Source of the DNA: Brachycybe producta
Lineage: Eukaryota; Arthropoda; Diplopoda; Playtdesmida; Andrognathidae
Assembly (NCBI GenBank): GCA_036925085.1
Contig: JAUPFP010000026.1
Location: forward strand, 3,379,058-3,443,057
Direction of reading: 5' to 3'
Length of the DNA stretch: 64,000 nt
Shown: in pieces, positions 56,701 to 64,000 of the stretch
Position numbering within the stretch: position 1 is the first letter of the stretch
Layout of the letters: each line of letters begins with the position of its first letter
The notes under the pieces: model-generated
Told to the model about the DNA's origin: nothing
Database searches by the model: none
The model's input: only the letters and a program-made list of their open reading frames with translations
Program-made: the position numbers and the translations under genes

Positions 56701-59700
56701 TGGGTTAACATGTTTATTTTGAAATTCGAGGACCTTTTATTATAATTCATTCGTGCGTGTTTGCAAATTAGTTCATTAGCTTATTCTATATTCAATTATT
56801 ACTCATTAATTGATTGTTATTATTAATGAATATTTTTTTTCAGCTTTTGTCCAAAGGCATGATTATTCACGGTGGCAGCGAAACAGTTTCTGCCAGCATA
56901 AAGACTTTTGCTATTGCATTATCTCCCGAAATGGCACCTAGTTCTACGATCGTAGTTTACCACGTTGCTCCAGATGGTGAAGTGATTTCTGATAGCCTCA
57001 CATTTCCGGTCAACGGAATTTCTCGTAACAAGGTAGATTACTAATCTGATCTTAATGACAGTTTTCGTTTTCTATAAACTATTAATTTTTTTTTGTAATT
57101 TCCAGTTTAATGTGAGTCTGAATAATGTGAAGGAGAAGCAAGGAGATTTTATCGAAGTCATTGTTTGGGGCGAACCTGGTGCTTACGGAGGCATTTCAGC
57201 AATGGACACTGATATGTACACCATGCAAGCCGGAAATGAGCTTTCGTATGCCGAGGTTTGATAACTTGAGTCTTTTTTTCTAATAGGTGGTTAATTTAAC
57301 GTGGCGTAATTTATTAGCTATTGATAGAATTGAATATCGCAGTTCTGAAATTGGTGTCTATATATGCAGTTCTGACTTTTTAAACACTAAGAATTTTCGT
57401 AATTTAAAGCGTGATAACAGACGTTCATTATAATTGACAAGTTCTCAATAAATATTGATGGGGGTCGAATATAGTCAGTTTGTGGCTGTCTAGACACACA
57501 ACTCTAAGCTATTGTCAATATTCTAACCCGCTCATTTTTTTGAGCAGCCGAGATTGCGGTCTGTTCTCTTTGCACTGGAAGATCTTGGTGAATTGATCCC
57601 AGTCACCGCATCTACGTATTTGGTGTGCATGCACACTCGCTTCTGTCATTCCTCTAGCATGACGGGAGCATCTAGACGTTCACTCGTTCAATACATCAAT
57701 ATCGAAATATTGAAGACTTGCTGGCCTGGCCATCGAGTCTTCAATGCTCGATTCAAGTCTGATAATTGACCATAATGGCATCTATACGTTCACGTCTTCA
57801 TGTTTTTAAATGTCAATAACTTCAGATATCGAAAACTTGTTAATTTTATTGAACGTCTGTATCAGACTTGAAATGGTTATAATTTATTTATAGTCGTTTT
57901 ATAGACGCTTCACGGACGTCAATTTGCGATATACGGGGGCTGACGTCCTTAACACTATTATCGCGCGAGAAGAACCGTTTTTAAAAATATTTCTAACGAC
58001 TAAAAGAAAATTAACTTTCCTTCATAATATGTTGCAAGAGGCGAAAAAAGCCCCAACCATATACACGACTAGCAAACTAGCCATTATGCATTAACAATGA
58101 GTAGCATTTCATATACAGTAATTATAACGTTAACGTTGCTGTCTAATATAGTTTATCAAAACTTAATGAACGTTCTAGGTGATTACGCAAATGGACAGCT
58201 TTGAAGTTGATTCAAATGGCACTTTAACTCACATTTGGCGTTCAAGAGAAGGTAGTGCCGACCGCATTATCAGCTTTCCTTCAACCACGTATGGAATTGA
58301 TGCAAACAAAACCTTTGAGGTATGGTGGGGGGGTTTTTTTTGTGTGCGTTCTTCGTAATTTTGATTGTTTATACAGTTTAATATTATTTCCTAACAGTAT
58401 TCAGGATTGGTTGTATTTACTGATGCCAATGTAACCAGGATACCAAGTAATTAATTTTCTGTTCTTACGAAGAAAAAAGTCACTTGTTGACGTCAATTAC
58501 ATATTATTTGTTGAATTTTTTGCTTTTAGTTTTTTGTAATGCTGATTTTGGTCTCATGTCGTGCTTAAATGGGATGTGTTACAGTCGAAATAAGAGATGT
58601 GATGGACAGTTTGACTGTGAAGATGGTTCTGATGAATCAGATTGTATGGATTGTCGAATTCTTGTTGTTTTTTATTGTGGTTCTCGTATAAACAATTTGT
58701 ATACACTTATAGGTCCAACCAAGGATTATTTTGATTTAGCAAAATGGCGCGTTAACAGGCGGAATCGTTTTGAGCGACTTTATCAAAATTCATGGATTTG
58801 GAAAGATTTTAACATTGGGTCAGTTTGTGGTTGGATAGTTTTATTTTTTAATTAAATTGAATGTAATCTTTTTTTATTCTTATTGCAGTCCTCATGGCCA
58901 TTACATTTTTAACATCTCTGTTCCCGAAAGACCAGCCTATTGGGTGGTAAATTCATTCAGTATGAGCAAAACAAAAGGATTTGGTATTCTTTCTCAACCA
59001 TTGAGTGTAAGTTATCATTGCTTATACATTATGTTAGTAAATTTGCTATTGTTCGTTTGTGTCAGACTCATGGGAGGGAACAGTATACATTTCCCCAGAG
59101 AATTAAAAAAAAAATAATAATTTTACGACATAACAAAAAGTATCTAATTAATGATTATAATAGTTTTTTAAAAACATTTTTATAATATTCATTTTAATTT
59201 AGTAAGTCAGGGCATGTTCATCTCCAGATGTACAAATCCATCAGTCAACAATGAATCTGAATAGATGTAGTTTTTATTAATAAACAGTGAATTTATAACC
59301 CTAATTATCTATTCTATCTATCTATATCTAATATAATGTGCTAAGGGCTGACTCTGTATCTCTCCTTCACTTCCACCCTTTGTGCACAAATGTTCTTAGA
59401 AACTGCACACTCTAGAATTGTGAAAATTAACCTGTATACACATCTTTAGATGGGCTTCTTGGTAGTGTAAATTAGAATTTTCAATTTTCCTCTCGTTTAC
59501 CTCATTTTTTGTGAAAAATCATCAAATTTTACAAGAACCAATGAACATAGTGAAGATGGTAGCCAGGAAAGCTTGCTCTATTGCAGCACGCTTTTTTTCA
59601 AAGAATAAATTAACCCACGTGGGTTATGGTAGAGGTCACCTTTGATCTCACAATTTACATTGGTAGCAAAATTAGTTGTGTGTTTGGCAGAGAAGTGAGA

Positions 59701-62700
59701 GGCGCTTGGTTCGAGTCCTGGCTGGAGTTTTCGTGTATTCATTTGTTCAACGCAAGGCAGGCTTATACTAGGATCAAGAAAAGTATTTACTCGAAGTGTT
59801 CCCAATCTCTGAGATATTCTATTAGGCTATTACTGTGAACAGCCGTCGAAAGCGGGCTTTCGTTCTGGTAATTTTTTAAAGTGTTTTACCTATAATTTTT
59901 ATTGTTGAAATGGTTTTTAGTATGCTGGTGCTCGTCCATTTTACATGTCTTTGGAAATGCCCACCAAATGTATGCAGGGTGAACAAGTTGGAATAAGAGT
60001 GTCGCTATTCAGTTTTTGGAACAACAATCTTCAGGTATGTTCAAGCTCTTTACGACCGTTTTTGTCGTTTTTCTTTTTTTTTTACTTCACAATTTAAATG
60101 CATTTTAATTGTTAAACTTACACGAATTTATCTTCTTATTGTAATGTTCGTTAGATATAAAAGTTTTTATTGAGGTATACGTTTAGTTGTAAAGGGGGTT
60201 TCTCACTAGACTTGGTCATACAGTTATGTGAGTGAGTGTGTGTCATAACGAGTGTAAGGGTAGGTTTATACTTCAAACTTTGCTAAGATATGCAAGCTTT
60301 GAAGCTTCTAAAAATTAGCTCCCCAAAGCTTAGCTTGTTCATAAAAACATGTGGTCTTGCAAGGTTTACGATATTTTCTAACCTATAAAACGGATACACA
60401 AAACAATAGAACCCTTCCCCTTCTGGAAGAAAAAAAGGTGTGGACTTGTTCATCTCATTTGTGTATCCATTTTCTGATTGGTTCTTTGAATTGCTAAGCT
60501 TTAAAAAGTTGAACAGTTTCAAAGCTGGCTTCATCCTCAGGCTAAGGTAAAAACCTGAAGCTCTGACGTCATTTTTGAAGCTTCGCAGGCTGCTTTGCTG
60601 CTTAGCAAGGGAGTATAAACCAACTCTTAGGTAGGTTATAAACACAGTGGAAACTGTTTTAACTCGTATTTTTGGTCCAGTCTGATAGGAGAGGATAAGT
60701 TTTTCGTATAATTAAACTTGTTCTAGAATCCGTAATCTGCCTAAAATTATTTTGATAACGTGCGATAAAATTAAGGCCTGGTTTTTCAAGAGATAGTTTC
60801 TTTGTAAAAAATTTTTTTTTTCATACATGAGAAAGCACTTGTTTTTGGACGACATATTTATAACAAATTCTATGTTATCAAGAATTAGTTTTGTTTAAAA
60901 TGTAGAGTCAACATGTAAGTTAGCAACTAAGGCTGTGCCGATCACACTTTTTTTACCGAGCCAATACCGAACAAAAAAAATTGGCATGCCGATCGATTTA
61001 ACCGAGCCGATCATGCCGATTTTCACAGCCGATTTCTTGTTCAGAAAGTGTAGGCTGTACATACAGGCATATATGAGCTGGGAGAGGGCAATTGCCCCAC
61101 ACCCACCCCTCTTTCCAAAGGCTGCTTGCGTCGGCCAAGAGAGAAGCGGTTCGCACAAGAACGTATGGAAAAAGTTAAATTATTATTTTCAGTTTACAAA
61201 GCAATGGCAAGACAACAATTTTCTTTTAAAGATGAATTAGTAATAAAGTTGGTAATACATTGATCTTTCACTGCTGTCGTTTTATCAGGGAGCAGACCTA
61301 ATTGTGGAGTGTGTTAATGATCTGATATCGGTTAACATTTGCCGATTAGCAGTAAATCGGCAAAAATCGGTGCAGCCAGATTGGCTCGGTACAGCCTTAT
61401 TAGCAACAGTTATATTTAATACTGAAACTGCAACAGAAAAGTGTAGCTCATTCTTTGAATATGATGCCCCTTGTTTTATATCAGCAGTTAGCAGTTATGT
61501 TAATTTGATCAATTTCTTCGTAACTTTTAAAGGAGATTTGTGCTATGTTTGCAGGTTATCATTACATTAGCGAATTCTCCCGATTATAAATTTGTTCATG
61601 TTGGACCTGAAGGAGCTGTCTACTCGTACACAGCAGAGACCTCATCTGGAGAACATCAACATCTTATCTGGGTTAGTGTTTGTAATTTTTTTTTTTTTCA
61701 CATTCTAAAGTATTATTTGTTGAAAATGGTATGGTTTTTATGTAGTTATTCCCGTACCACACGGAAGTTGTATACGTTCCGATCGTTCCAACACGTTTAG
61801 GGGATATAAACGTTACCATTCAGGCTGTGACGAGTATTGGAAAGTATTCTGTCACGAGGCTCCTCAATGTCGATGTAAGTATATTTTAAAAGCGAACGTT
61901 TTTTTTTGTGTGTGTGATAAGTTGATAACTTCATTCAGTTTTCGTTGTTCGTTTTGATATTTCAAAATACAACCTCTCTGAAAATGTTTTGCAGTGTGTT
62001 GTATTTCATTACGCATTCAATAGCATGTAACGTATGTCACACCTAGAAATAATGTTTAAGAATGTTAATGGTGTGTAGCTTTCATTGCATGATTTGCTAT
62101 GGATAATTTCAATAGCCTGTAAATTTTTTTAATTTGTGCGAATTACAGACTAACCCTAAATTACGAACTTTCAAGAAACGAACAATTCCTATTTACAAAC
62201 ATTGCCTGGACACTTAAATCAAGACTTCCAATTCATTTAACAAATATAGGACTCCTGGCACTTACGAACATTTTCCGATATGCAAAGCATAAAAGAAGTA
62301 AATTCGACTTAAGAACCAATCAACATACAAACACATTTTAAGGAACTCATTTTGTTCATGAGTTAATAATAACTGGATTGATTTATCCTTTACGTTGTTG
62401 TGTTTATAAAAAATAACGGTTAGCTTGTCAGCAATGCGTTTGACCAGTTGTTTCCAAACTTTTTTTTGGTGATGCCAGAGTATTTTTTGCCTGAAGAAAT
62501 TGCGGCAGACCTATCAAAAATATATGGCACGCTAGTGTTCCCTTTGGAAAGCCCCGGTTTAATGCGTACGTACGTGTAATAGGAAAGTTTAGTTTATTTT
62601 AATTTTTAAATAGTTAAAATGTACTTGAAAATATTAAGTTATAATAACACATTCAATATGTTGGAATATTACAATTGTATCGCTATTCCAAAAAGAATAG

Positions 62701-64000
62701 ATACTCTCGATAAATTTATGTGTACAGTAAGTTCCCGATGTATGCGGTTGCATAGATATGCGCGGTTTGGTAACTTCCCTTTACAATCGCAACGTCACAT
62801 ACCAATTAGCTCTGTAAACGCAATAAAAATACATAGGATTTAATGGAATTCAATTTACGCTATTTTTCGACTTGCGTGGGAAATTCAAGAACGTATTGGC
62901 CGTTCAAACAGATGTTTTCGAAGCGTGCAATAATAAAAAGTTGATACAGTGGAGTCGTTTATTCTGTACATTGTGTTGCACACTTATTTGCTAAATTTGT
63001 GGATGTTTTTCATAAGTTTACTAATACTTTTGGCAACGTTTGTGTTTAGGCTGATGGTATTCCTCAGTATCGCCATGCATCTGTATTTCTCGACCTCAGT
63101 AATCACGCTTACATGATCAAGTTTTTGCATGTCAACTTAACCGAAACACCAATTGTGCCCTATCAGCAAGATAGGTACTATGTTTTTGGATCAAATCGTG
63201 CCTGGATAACAGTGTTTGGTTTGTTTTCTGACCAGCTTTCTGATTTTTATTGGTGAGAAGGGATGTTGTGGTTCACGTTGTTGTTTTGAACGATACAGGT
63301 GATGTTGTGGGACCGACATTTCCATATATGCCCATGAATGCCACAAATTTGTTGCGGCTGCCTTCAGGTGCCGGTGAAAATAATATGTTCAACTTTGCAA
63401 TGAACCTTCAAACTGTGAAGTACATGAGGATAACAAACCAAAGACGACTGGACCTTGATAAACAGGCATTTGTCCACTTAAACAAAGGTGCACTTCATAT
63501 TTATGATAATACGTTATGTGCTTCGTCTGCTAATCTGGTTGCTAATTGTGTTTTTTTTAGCTTATGCTCGACAACTGAGTTATCAGACCTCAGACGGTGC
63601 CTTTAAACCCTTTCGTTGGAACAGTATCCCAAGTGTTTGGTAAGATTGCTTTACTACTGTGTTTGTTTTTTACTTTCTCGTTTGTAACCTAATTTTTGTT
63701 TGTCTTGTTAGGCTGACGGCTTTTTGTGCACGCGTATTTCACGAGGCAAACTTCAATGAATGGGAGTTCTTTTTATACATTGATCCTAAAGTGATAACGG
63801 GCGCCATCGACTGGATGCTACGTTATCAGACGAGTTACGGCGCTTTTTACGAAACTACTCTGTACTCTTACGATCGCAAGATGAATTTGACTGTATGTTT
63901 AGAGATGCATGGGTTTTTTTGGCAGCGTCTTATTTTGTTGCTAATTTTTGAAATTTTTTTTCTTGATTTAGTCTGATCGACCAAATGATCCAGTTCGTTA
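44511..64000 (+). CDS. Mcr: Macroglobulin complement-related protein (TEP/A2M family), 5' part
   Basis: A secreted alpha-2-macroglobulin/thioester-family protein. Twenty-five exons join in phase to about 1,173 residues; the rest lies beyond the window (fly Mcr is near 1,760). Order: signal peptide MWQVGLICFCLVVAVTA, Q/P-rich linker, MG domains (FIVASKRVRPG; MDKPVYKQGQMVRFRAIPIN; FEVNVSMSAFFMDTDEYVHG), a macroglobulin segment, an LDL-receptor class A module with six Cys (about 728-763), post-bait MG segments (WKDFNIGPHGHY; FYMSLEMPTKCMQGEQVGI), GDVVGPTF, then the thioester site, which reads GAGENNM instead of GCGEQNM (about 1037-1043), and the start of the alpha-helical domain (AYARQLSYQ; VWLTAFCARVF). 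The LDLa module plus the missing thioester Cys is the combination of Drosophila Mcr/TepVI, not classic TEPs or CD109. Fly Mcr acts at septate junctions and in phagocytosis; the same role here is inference. Confidence 0.93.
45781..45986. mobile_element. ACAGGCA element in Mcr intron 1
   Basis: 206 bp, ends ACAGGCAATTAGAAATCGGG and CCCGATTTCTAATTTCCTGT. Flanks share GTTCGTT but are shifted, so the TSD is imperfect. Confidence 0.78.
46299..46475. mobile_element. GCCTCGTTTCCA palindromic element
   Basis: GCCTCGTTTCCACTGATGTG plus AAAATTTGAACTTTTTTGAA on the left mirrors TTCAAAAAAGTTCAAATTTT plus CACTCTAATGGAAACAAGGC on the right. About 177 bp, non-coding. Confidence 0.7.
46719..46905. mobile_element. 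ACAGGCA element with exact 9 bp TSD
   Basis: 187 bp with a small deletion after the left end. Flanked by CCAAACTCC at 46710-46718 and 46906-46914. Confidence 0.88.
47064..48092. mobile_element. hAT-like CAGAGGGCGG element with exact 8 bp TSD
   Basis: A 1,029 bp element, ends CAGAGGGCGGAAT and ATTCCGCCCTCTG, flanked by CTAATCAG at 47056-47063 and 48093-48100. The terminal repeat form and 8 bp TSD are hAT hallmarks. It contains no transposase frame; another element sits at 47420-47856. Confidence 0.85.
47420..47856. mobile_element. TAGGGACTTAG element nested in the hAT-like element
   Basis: TAGGGACTTAGCAAAATTTCGT on the left mirrors ATTTCGTGAAACTTAATC and TTAGTCCCTA on the right. Inside, TTTCGTACGAAAT and CGAAATC blocks recur. 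The TSD is not clear. Confidence 0.6.
48515..48593 (-). repeat. tRNA-derived SINE head
   Basis: On the - strand it reads GGTGTAGTGGTTAGTGTC (A-box region) and GGGTTCAATCCC (B box, 48522-48533) at tRNA spacing. The stems do not form a full cloverleaf, so it is a SINE. Confidence 0.65.
48716..48800. mobile_element. Left end of a TAGAGGTGGGA-family element
   Basis: GGGGTAGGACGAATCCTAAA and TCTCGAATCCTTCATAGAAG match the left of the 22324 family. Later parts (ATAATATTAAATATAAAATT, GTGGCACTC) reappear near 49762-49812, so the intervening 950 bases are inserted. Confidence 0.55.
48860..49395. mobile_element. TTAA-flanked ACCATTACCTCC element
   Basis: Ends TTAAAGAGACCATTACCTCC and GGAGGTAATGGTATCTTTAA, both bounded by TTAA. 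About 536 bp. A second, unrelated-sequence member of the TTAA-target class; a truncated copy is at 31648. Confidence 0.75.
49398..49722 (+). repeat. GGGCAAAT minisatellite
   Basis: Some 20 tandem units of two types: TTTTAGGGCAAATTG (15 bp) and TTTAGGGCAAATGACCC or TGTCCC (17 bp), in mixed order. Single units of the same family lie at 37650-37710 and 39385-39465, so the unit is dispersed as well as tandem. Confidence 0.9.
50379..50559 (+). CDS. Mcr: Mcr coding exon 2, MG1
   Basis: It encodes TYFIVASKRVRPGHVYKVAV, the typical first strand of TEP/A2M proteins (Y-VVASK-VRPG). Acceptor tcttttag, donor AAG|gtatgt, phase 0. Confidence 0.93.
50653..50821 (+). CDS. Mcr: Mcr coding exon 3, MG1-MG2
   Basis: It contains QRSMTIMIQMDKPVYKQGQM, whose DKPVYKQGQ is the most conserved N-terminal motif of the A2M family (DKPIYKPGQTV). 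Donor G|gtatga, phase 1, with an 85-base intron. Confidence 0.94.
50907..51143 (+). CDS. Mcr: Mcr coding exon 4, MG2
   Basis: It continues VRFRAIPINTALRAF and YMIDPNGYIMRRWLSR and ends QGQVEERQFLVEEY, the usual transition to MG3 (F-VEEYVLPKFEV in relatives). Donor T|gtaagt, phase 1. Confidence 0.94.
51424..52221. mobile_element. Complete TTAA foldback element (copy 2) in Mcr intron 4
   Basis: 798 bp, ends TTAAGAGGCTACATCGCAAAA and TTTTGTAATGTAGCCGCTTAA, bounded by TTAA. Both arms match 3056. It ends 83 bases before the acceptor of Mcr exon 5. Confidence 0.82.
52305..52389 (+). CDS. Mcr: Mcr coding exon 5, MG3 start
   Basis: It encodes TRFEVNVSMSAFFMDTDEYV and HGSVEA, aligning with the MG3 strand KFEV-V--P-----D-----G-V-A of A2M proteins. 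Donor AA|gtgagt, phase 2. The intron before it carries a complete TTAA foldback element. Confidence 0.93.
52473..52590 (+). CDS. Mcr: Mcr coding exon 6, MG3
   Basis: It encodes YTSGIPVRANLTLRASLRP, matching the Y-YGKPV-G--TL motif of MG3. Acceptor ttcaccag, donor TAT|gtaaat, phase 0. Confidence 0.9.
52658..52882 (+). CDS. Mcr: Mcr coding exon 7, MG3-MG4
   Basis: A 75-codon exon with FKGRYDFYFPMSELERLVPR and FLGSKPQVLKPSAPYKAYV, typical of MG3-MG4 (F-P--PY---V). Donor TAC|gtgagg, phase 0. Confidence 0.92.
52952..53185 (+). CDS. Mcr: Mcr coding exon 8, MG4-MG5
   Basis: A 78-codon exon encoding VVSYFDNAPLPKDRQPLQHV and a Cys-free macroglobulin segment ending KYIRLQ. Acceptor tattgacag, donor CAA|gtgaga, phase 0. 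Confidence 0.9.
53255..53365 (+). CDS. Mcr: Mcr coding exon 9
   Basis: It encodes ARYFDTKDTANAEMLVVAQY and LTSTSNAK. The donor is AAG|gtcttt, poor at +3 to +6, but the join to exon 10 (AK-VGEYIIFHVRADF) gives a natural MG5 strand, so the call holds. Confidence 0.85.
53441..53503 (+). CDS. Mcr: Mcr coding exon 10
   Basis: A 21-codon exon, VGEYIIFHVRADFYLQEFSY plus V. It is too short to be seen as an open frame. Acceptor ttattag, donor GTG|gtaagt. A 3.3 kb intron follows. Confidence 0.88.
53504..56843 (+). other. Mcr intron 10 (3.3 kb)
   Basis: Near 53700-53930 it contains one copy of a repeat (AAGAGGCGAAAA block) shared with 57895-58082, then AT-rich sequence. At 55020-55260 there is a short degenerate tandem of TGAATAA-ATCGAAA units, with its inverse echo near 55430-55620. 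No exon was seen. Confidence 0.55.
56844..57032 (+). CDS. Mcr: Mcr coding exon 11, MG5-MG6
   Basis: It encodes LLSKGMIIHGGSETVSASIK, matching the VMSKG-I---G motif of the family. Acceptor tttttcag, donor AAG|gtagat, phase 0. Confidence 0.93.
57106..57255 (+). CDS. Mcr: Mcr coding exon 12, MG6
   Basis: It encodes FNVSLNNVKEKQGDFIEVIV and SAMDTDMYTMQAGNEL, aligning with the -A-D-SV-LL--GN-L segment of A2M proteins. Acceptor atttccag, donor GAG|gtttga, phase 0. Confidence 0.92.
57895..58082 (+). repeat. Second copy of the AAGAGGCGAAAA repeat
   Basis: GCGAGAAGAACCGTTTTTAAAAATAT and TTGCAAGAGGCGAAAA-CCCAACCAT-TACACGACT-GCAAAC match 53700-53930. It lies in Mcr intron 12. Confidence 0.55.
58179..58319 (+). 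CDS. Mcr: Mcr coding exon 13, variable region
   Basis: It encodes VITQMDSFEVDSNGTLTHIW and ends GIDANKTFE. This is the divergent region between MG6 and the thioester half, where bait sequences lie in relatives. Acceptor gttctag, donor GAG|gtatgg, phase 0. Confidence 0.88.
58398..58446 (+). CDS. Mcr: Mcr coding exon 14
   Basis: A 49-base exon encoding YSGLVVFTDANVTRIP, like the G-V--TDA-V motif just before the bait region of TEPs. Acceptor ctaacag, donor A|gtaatt, phase 1. Confidence 0.9.
58530..58643 (+). CDS. Mcr: Mcr coding exon 15, LDL-receptor class A module
   Basis: The exon encodes CNADFGLMSCLNGMC, SRNKRCDGQFDC and EDGSDESDC, with six Cys in the LDLa pattern and the calcium-binding acidic cluster D--DCEDGSDE. 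Drosophila Mcr carries such a module; other TEPs do not. Two donors fit phase 1: 58644 (gtatgg, preferred) and 58653 (gtcgaa), which adds Cys-Met-Asp. Confidence 0.93.
58713..58818 (+). CDS. Mcr: Mcr coding exon 16
   Basis: It encodes PTKDYFDLAKWRVNRRNRFE and WIWKDFNIG, like the W-W-----G start of the post-bait MG segment in A2M family members. Acceptor cttatag, donor GG|gtcagt, phase 2. Confidence 0.92.
58889..59006 (+). CDS. Mcr: Mcr coding exon 17
   Basis: It encodes PHGHYIFNISVPERPAYWVV and SKTKGFGILSQPLS, matching the P---T-W-V-AFS-S---G-G---P motif of the family. Acceptor tattgcag, donor AGT|gtaagt, phase 0. Confidence 0.95.
59007..59920 (+). other. Mcr intron 17
   Basis: It is AT-rich. 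A RNA polymerase III B-box-like GGTTCGAGTCC at 59708-59718 suggests an old tRNA-derived SINE fragment; no clear A box was seen. The rest shows nothing I can name. Confidence 0.45.
59921..60034 (+). CDS. Mcr: Mcr coding exon 18, MG7
   Basis: It encodes RPFYMSLEMPTKCMQGEQVG and IRVSLFSFW, matching the FF--L-LPYSV-RGEQ motif of A2M/TEP proteins. Acceptor gtttttag, donor CAG|gtatgt, phase 0. Confidence 0.95.
60262..60626. mobile_element. Full-length GGTTTATACT palindromic element
   Basis: Left GGTTTATACTTCAAACTTTGC and right GCTTAGCAAGGGAGTATAAACC mirror each other. The body has CAAGCTTTGAAGC and GAAGCTTCGCAGGC. It is the intact reference for the broken copies at 7725, 35331 and 37727. Confidence 0.75.
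60928..61399. mobile_element. hAT-like TAAGGCTGT element with exact 8 bp TSD (copy 2)
   Basis: Ends TAAGGCTGTGCCGATC and GGCTCGGTACAGCCTTA, flanked by TTAGCAAC at 60920-60927 and 61400-61407. It is inverted relative to the copy at 21391. Confidence 0.85.
61555..61671 (+). CDS. Mcr: Mcr coding exon 19
   Basis: It encodes VIITLANSPDYKFVHVGPEG and EHQHLIW, an MG7 segment before the CUB region. Acceptor tttgcag, donor TGG|gttagt, phase 0. Confidence 0.9.
61746..61874 (+). CDS. Mcr: Mcr coding exon 20
   Basis: It encodes LFPYHTEVVYVPIVPTRLGD and INVTIQAVTSIG, matching the F-I-P---G-I-I-V-A motif of the family. Acceptor ttatgtag, donor GAT|gtaagt, phase 0. Confidence 0.94.
61875..63049 (+). other. 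Mcr intron 20
   Basis: The intron is AT-rich. I see no repeat family, coding exon or RNA motif I can name. Confidence 0.5.
63050..63218 (+). CDS. Mcr: Mcr coding exon 21, CUB start
   Basis: It encodes ADGIPQYRHASVFLDLSNHA, NLTETPIV and DRYYVFGSNRAWITVFG. The ending matches the G---A-V-V-GDVVG stretch before the thioester domain. An earlier donor at 63175 would break this match, so the donor G|gtttgt at 63219 is chosen. The intron is only 80 bases. Confidence 0.92.
63299..63487 (+). CDS. Mcr: Mcr coding exon 22, degenerate thioester site
   Basis: It encodes GDVVGPTFPYMPMNATNLLR and then SGAGENNMFNFAMNL. In thioester proteins this site reads G-CGEQNM. Here codon 63370-63372 is GCC (Ala), not Cys, and Gln is Asn, so no thioester bond can form. 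Donor G|gtgcac, phase 1. Confidence 0.96.
63561..63639 (+). CDS. Mcr: Mcr coding exon 23
   Basis: It encodes AYARQLSYQTSDGAFKPFRW, the second helix region of the thioester domain (Y-RQL-Y---DGSF-AF in relatives). Acceptor ttttttag, donor TG|gtaaga, phase 2. Confidence 0.95.
63712..63892 (+). CDS. Mcr: Mcr coding exon 24
   Basis: It encodes WLTAFCARVFHEANFNEWEF and IDWMLRYQTSYGAFYET, the WLTAFV-R-F motif and following helices of the thioester-type domain. Donor ACT|gtatgt, phase 0. Confidence 0.95.
63972..64000 (+). CDS. Mcr: Mcr coding exon 25, cut by the window end
   Basis: After acceptor gatttag the frame reads SDRPNDPVR and runs off the window. The remaining thioester-type domain, the receptor-binding MG8 and any C-terminal anchor lie downstream. 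Confidence 0.85.

Larger units (their letters stand above)
60035..61554 (+). other. Mcr intron 18 with two miniature elements
   Basis: It contains a full-length copy of a GGTTTATACTCC-type palindromic element (60262-60626) and a hAT-like element with an exact 8 bp TSD (60928-61399). The remainder is AT-rich and unremarkable. Confidence 0.7.

Noticed and set aside
58644..58712. Continuation of the LDLa exon as coding (VVFYCGSRINN)
   Set aside because: It follows two usable donors, and the next exon resumes the family sequence in phase.
63250..63298. Reading Mcr exon 22 from the upstream open frame
   Set aside because: The frame crosses the 80-base intron; the family motif GSNRAW-VFG-DVVGPTF is restored only by removing 63219-63298.

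Overview
This is a eukaryotic nuclear window, almost certainly from an arthropod. It is AT-rich and intron-rich, with small exons, GT-AG splicing, tRNA-derived SINEs and many short non-autonomous DNA transposons. It carries two protein-coding genes, both on the + strand. I cannot name the species from sequence alone.

Region 1 (1-8.6 kb) is intergenic and holds hairpins, foldback elements and hAT-like elements. Region 2 (8,929-27,193) is a complete anillin gene (ANLN, the scraps orthologue), assembled here as 16 coding exons and about 1,125 residues. It has the N-terminal anillin motif, a WEDD motif, an acidic stretch, the anillin homology region and a C-terminal PH domain. Exons 3 and 4 do not join in phase, so a small exon or an alternative junction is still missing there. 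Region 3 (27.2-44.5 kb) is a 17 kb intergenic stretch made largely of nested miniature elements. Region 4 (44,511 to the window end) is the first 25 coding exons (about 1,173 residues) of a macroglobulin complement-related gene (Mcr) of the alpha-2-macroglobulin/TEP family. It has a signal peptide, macroglobulin domains, an LDL-receptor class A module and a thioester site whose cysteine is replaced by alanine (GAGEN instead of GCGEQ). The gene continues past the window.

The two genes have unrelated jobs. Anillin is the cytokinesis scaffold at the contractile ring. Mcr is a secreted thioester-family protein linked in flies to septate junctions and immunity. Nothing suggests they are co-regulated.

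The most informative non-genic content is a readable history of transposon insertions. At least ten miniature families can be separated by terminal repeat and target-site duplication (TSD): an ACAGGCA family with 8-10 bp TSDs, an AGCCTCG family with 3 bp AT TSDs, TTAA-flanked foldback elements, several hAT-like families with 8 bp TSDs, and a CTTAGACTATT family with 7 bp TSDs. Several are nested two or three deep. In one case the same nested insertion, with the same 9 bp TSD, sits in two host copies 32 kb apart, so the composite itself was copied. I found no new enzymatic or defence system. The thioester-less Mcr and the composite element are the points most worth checking.
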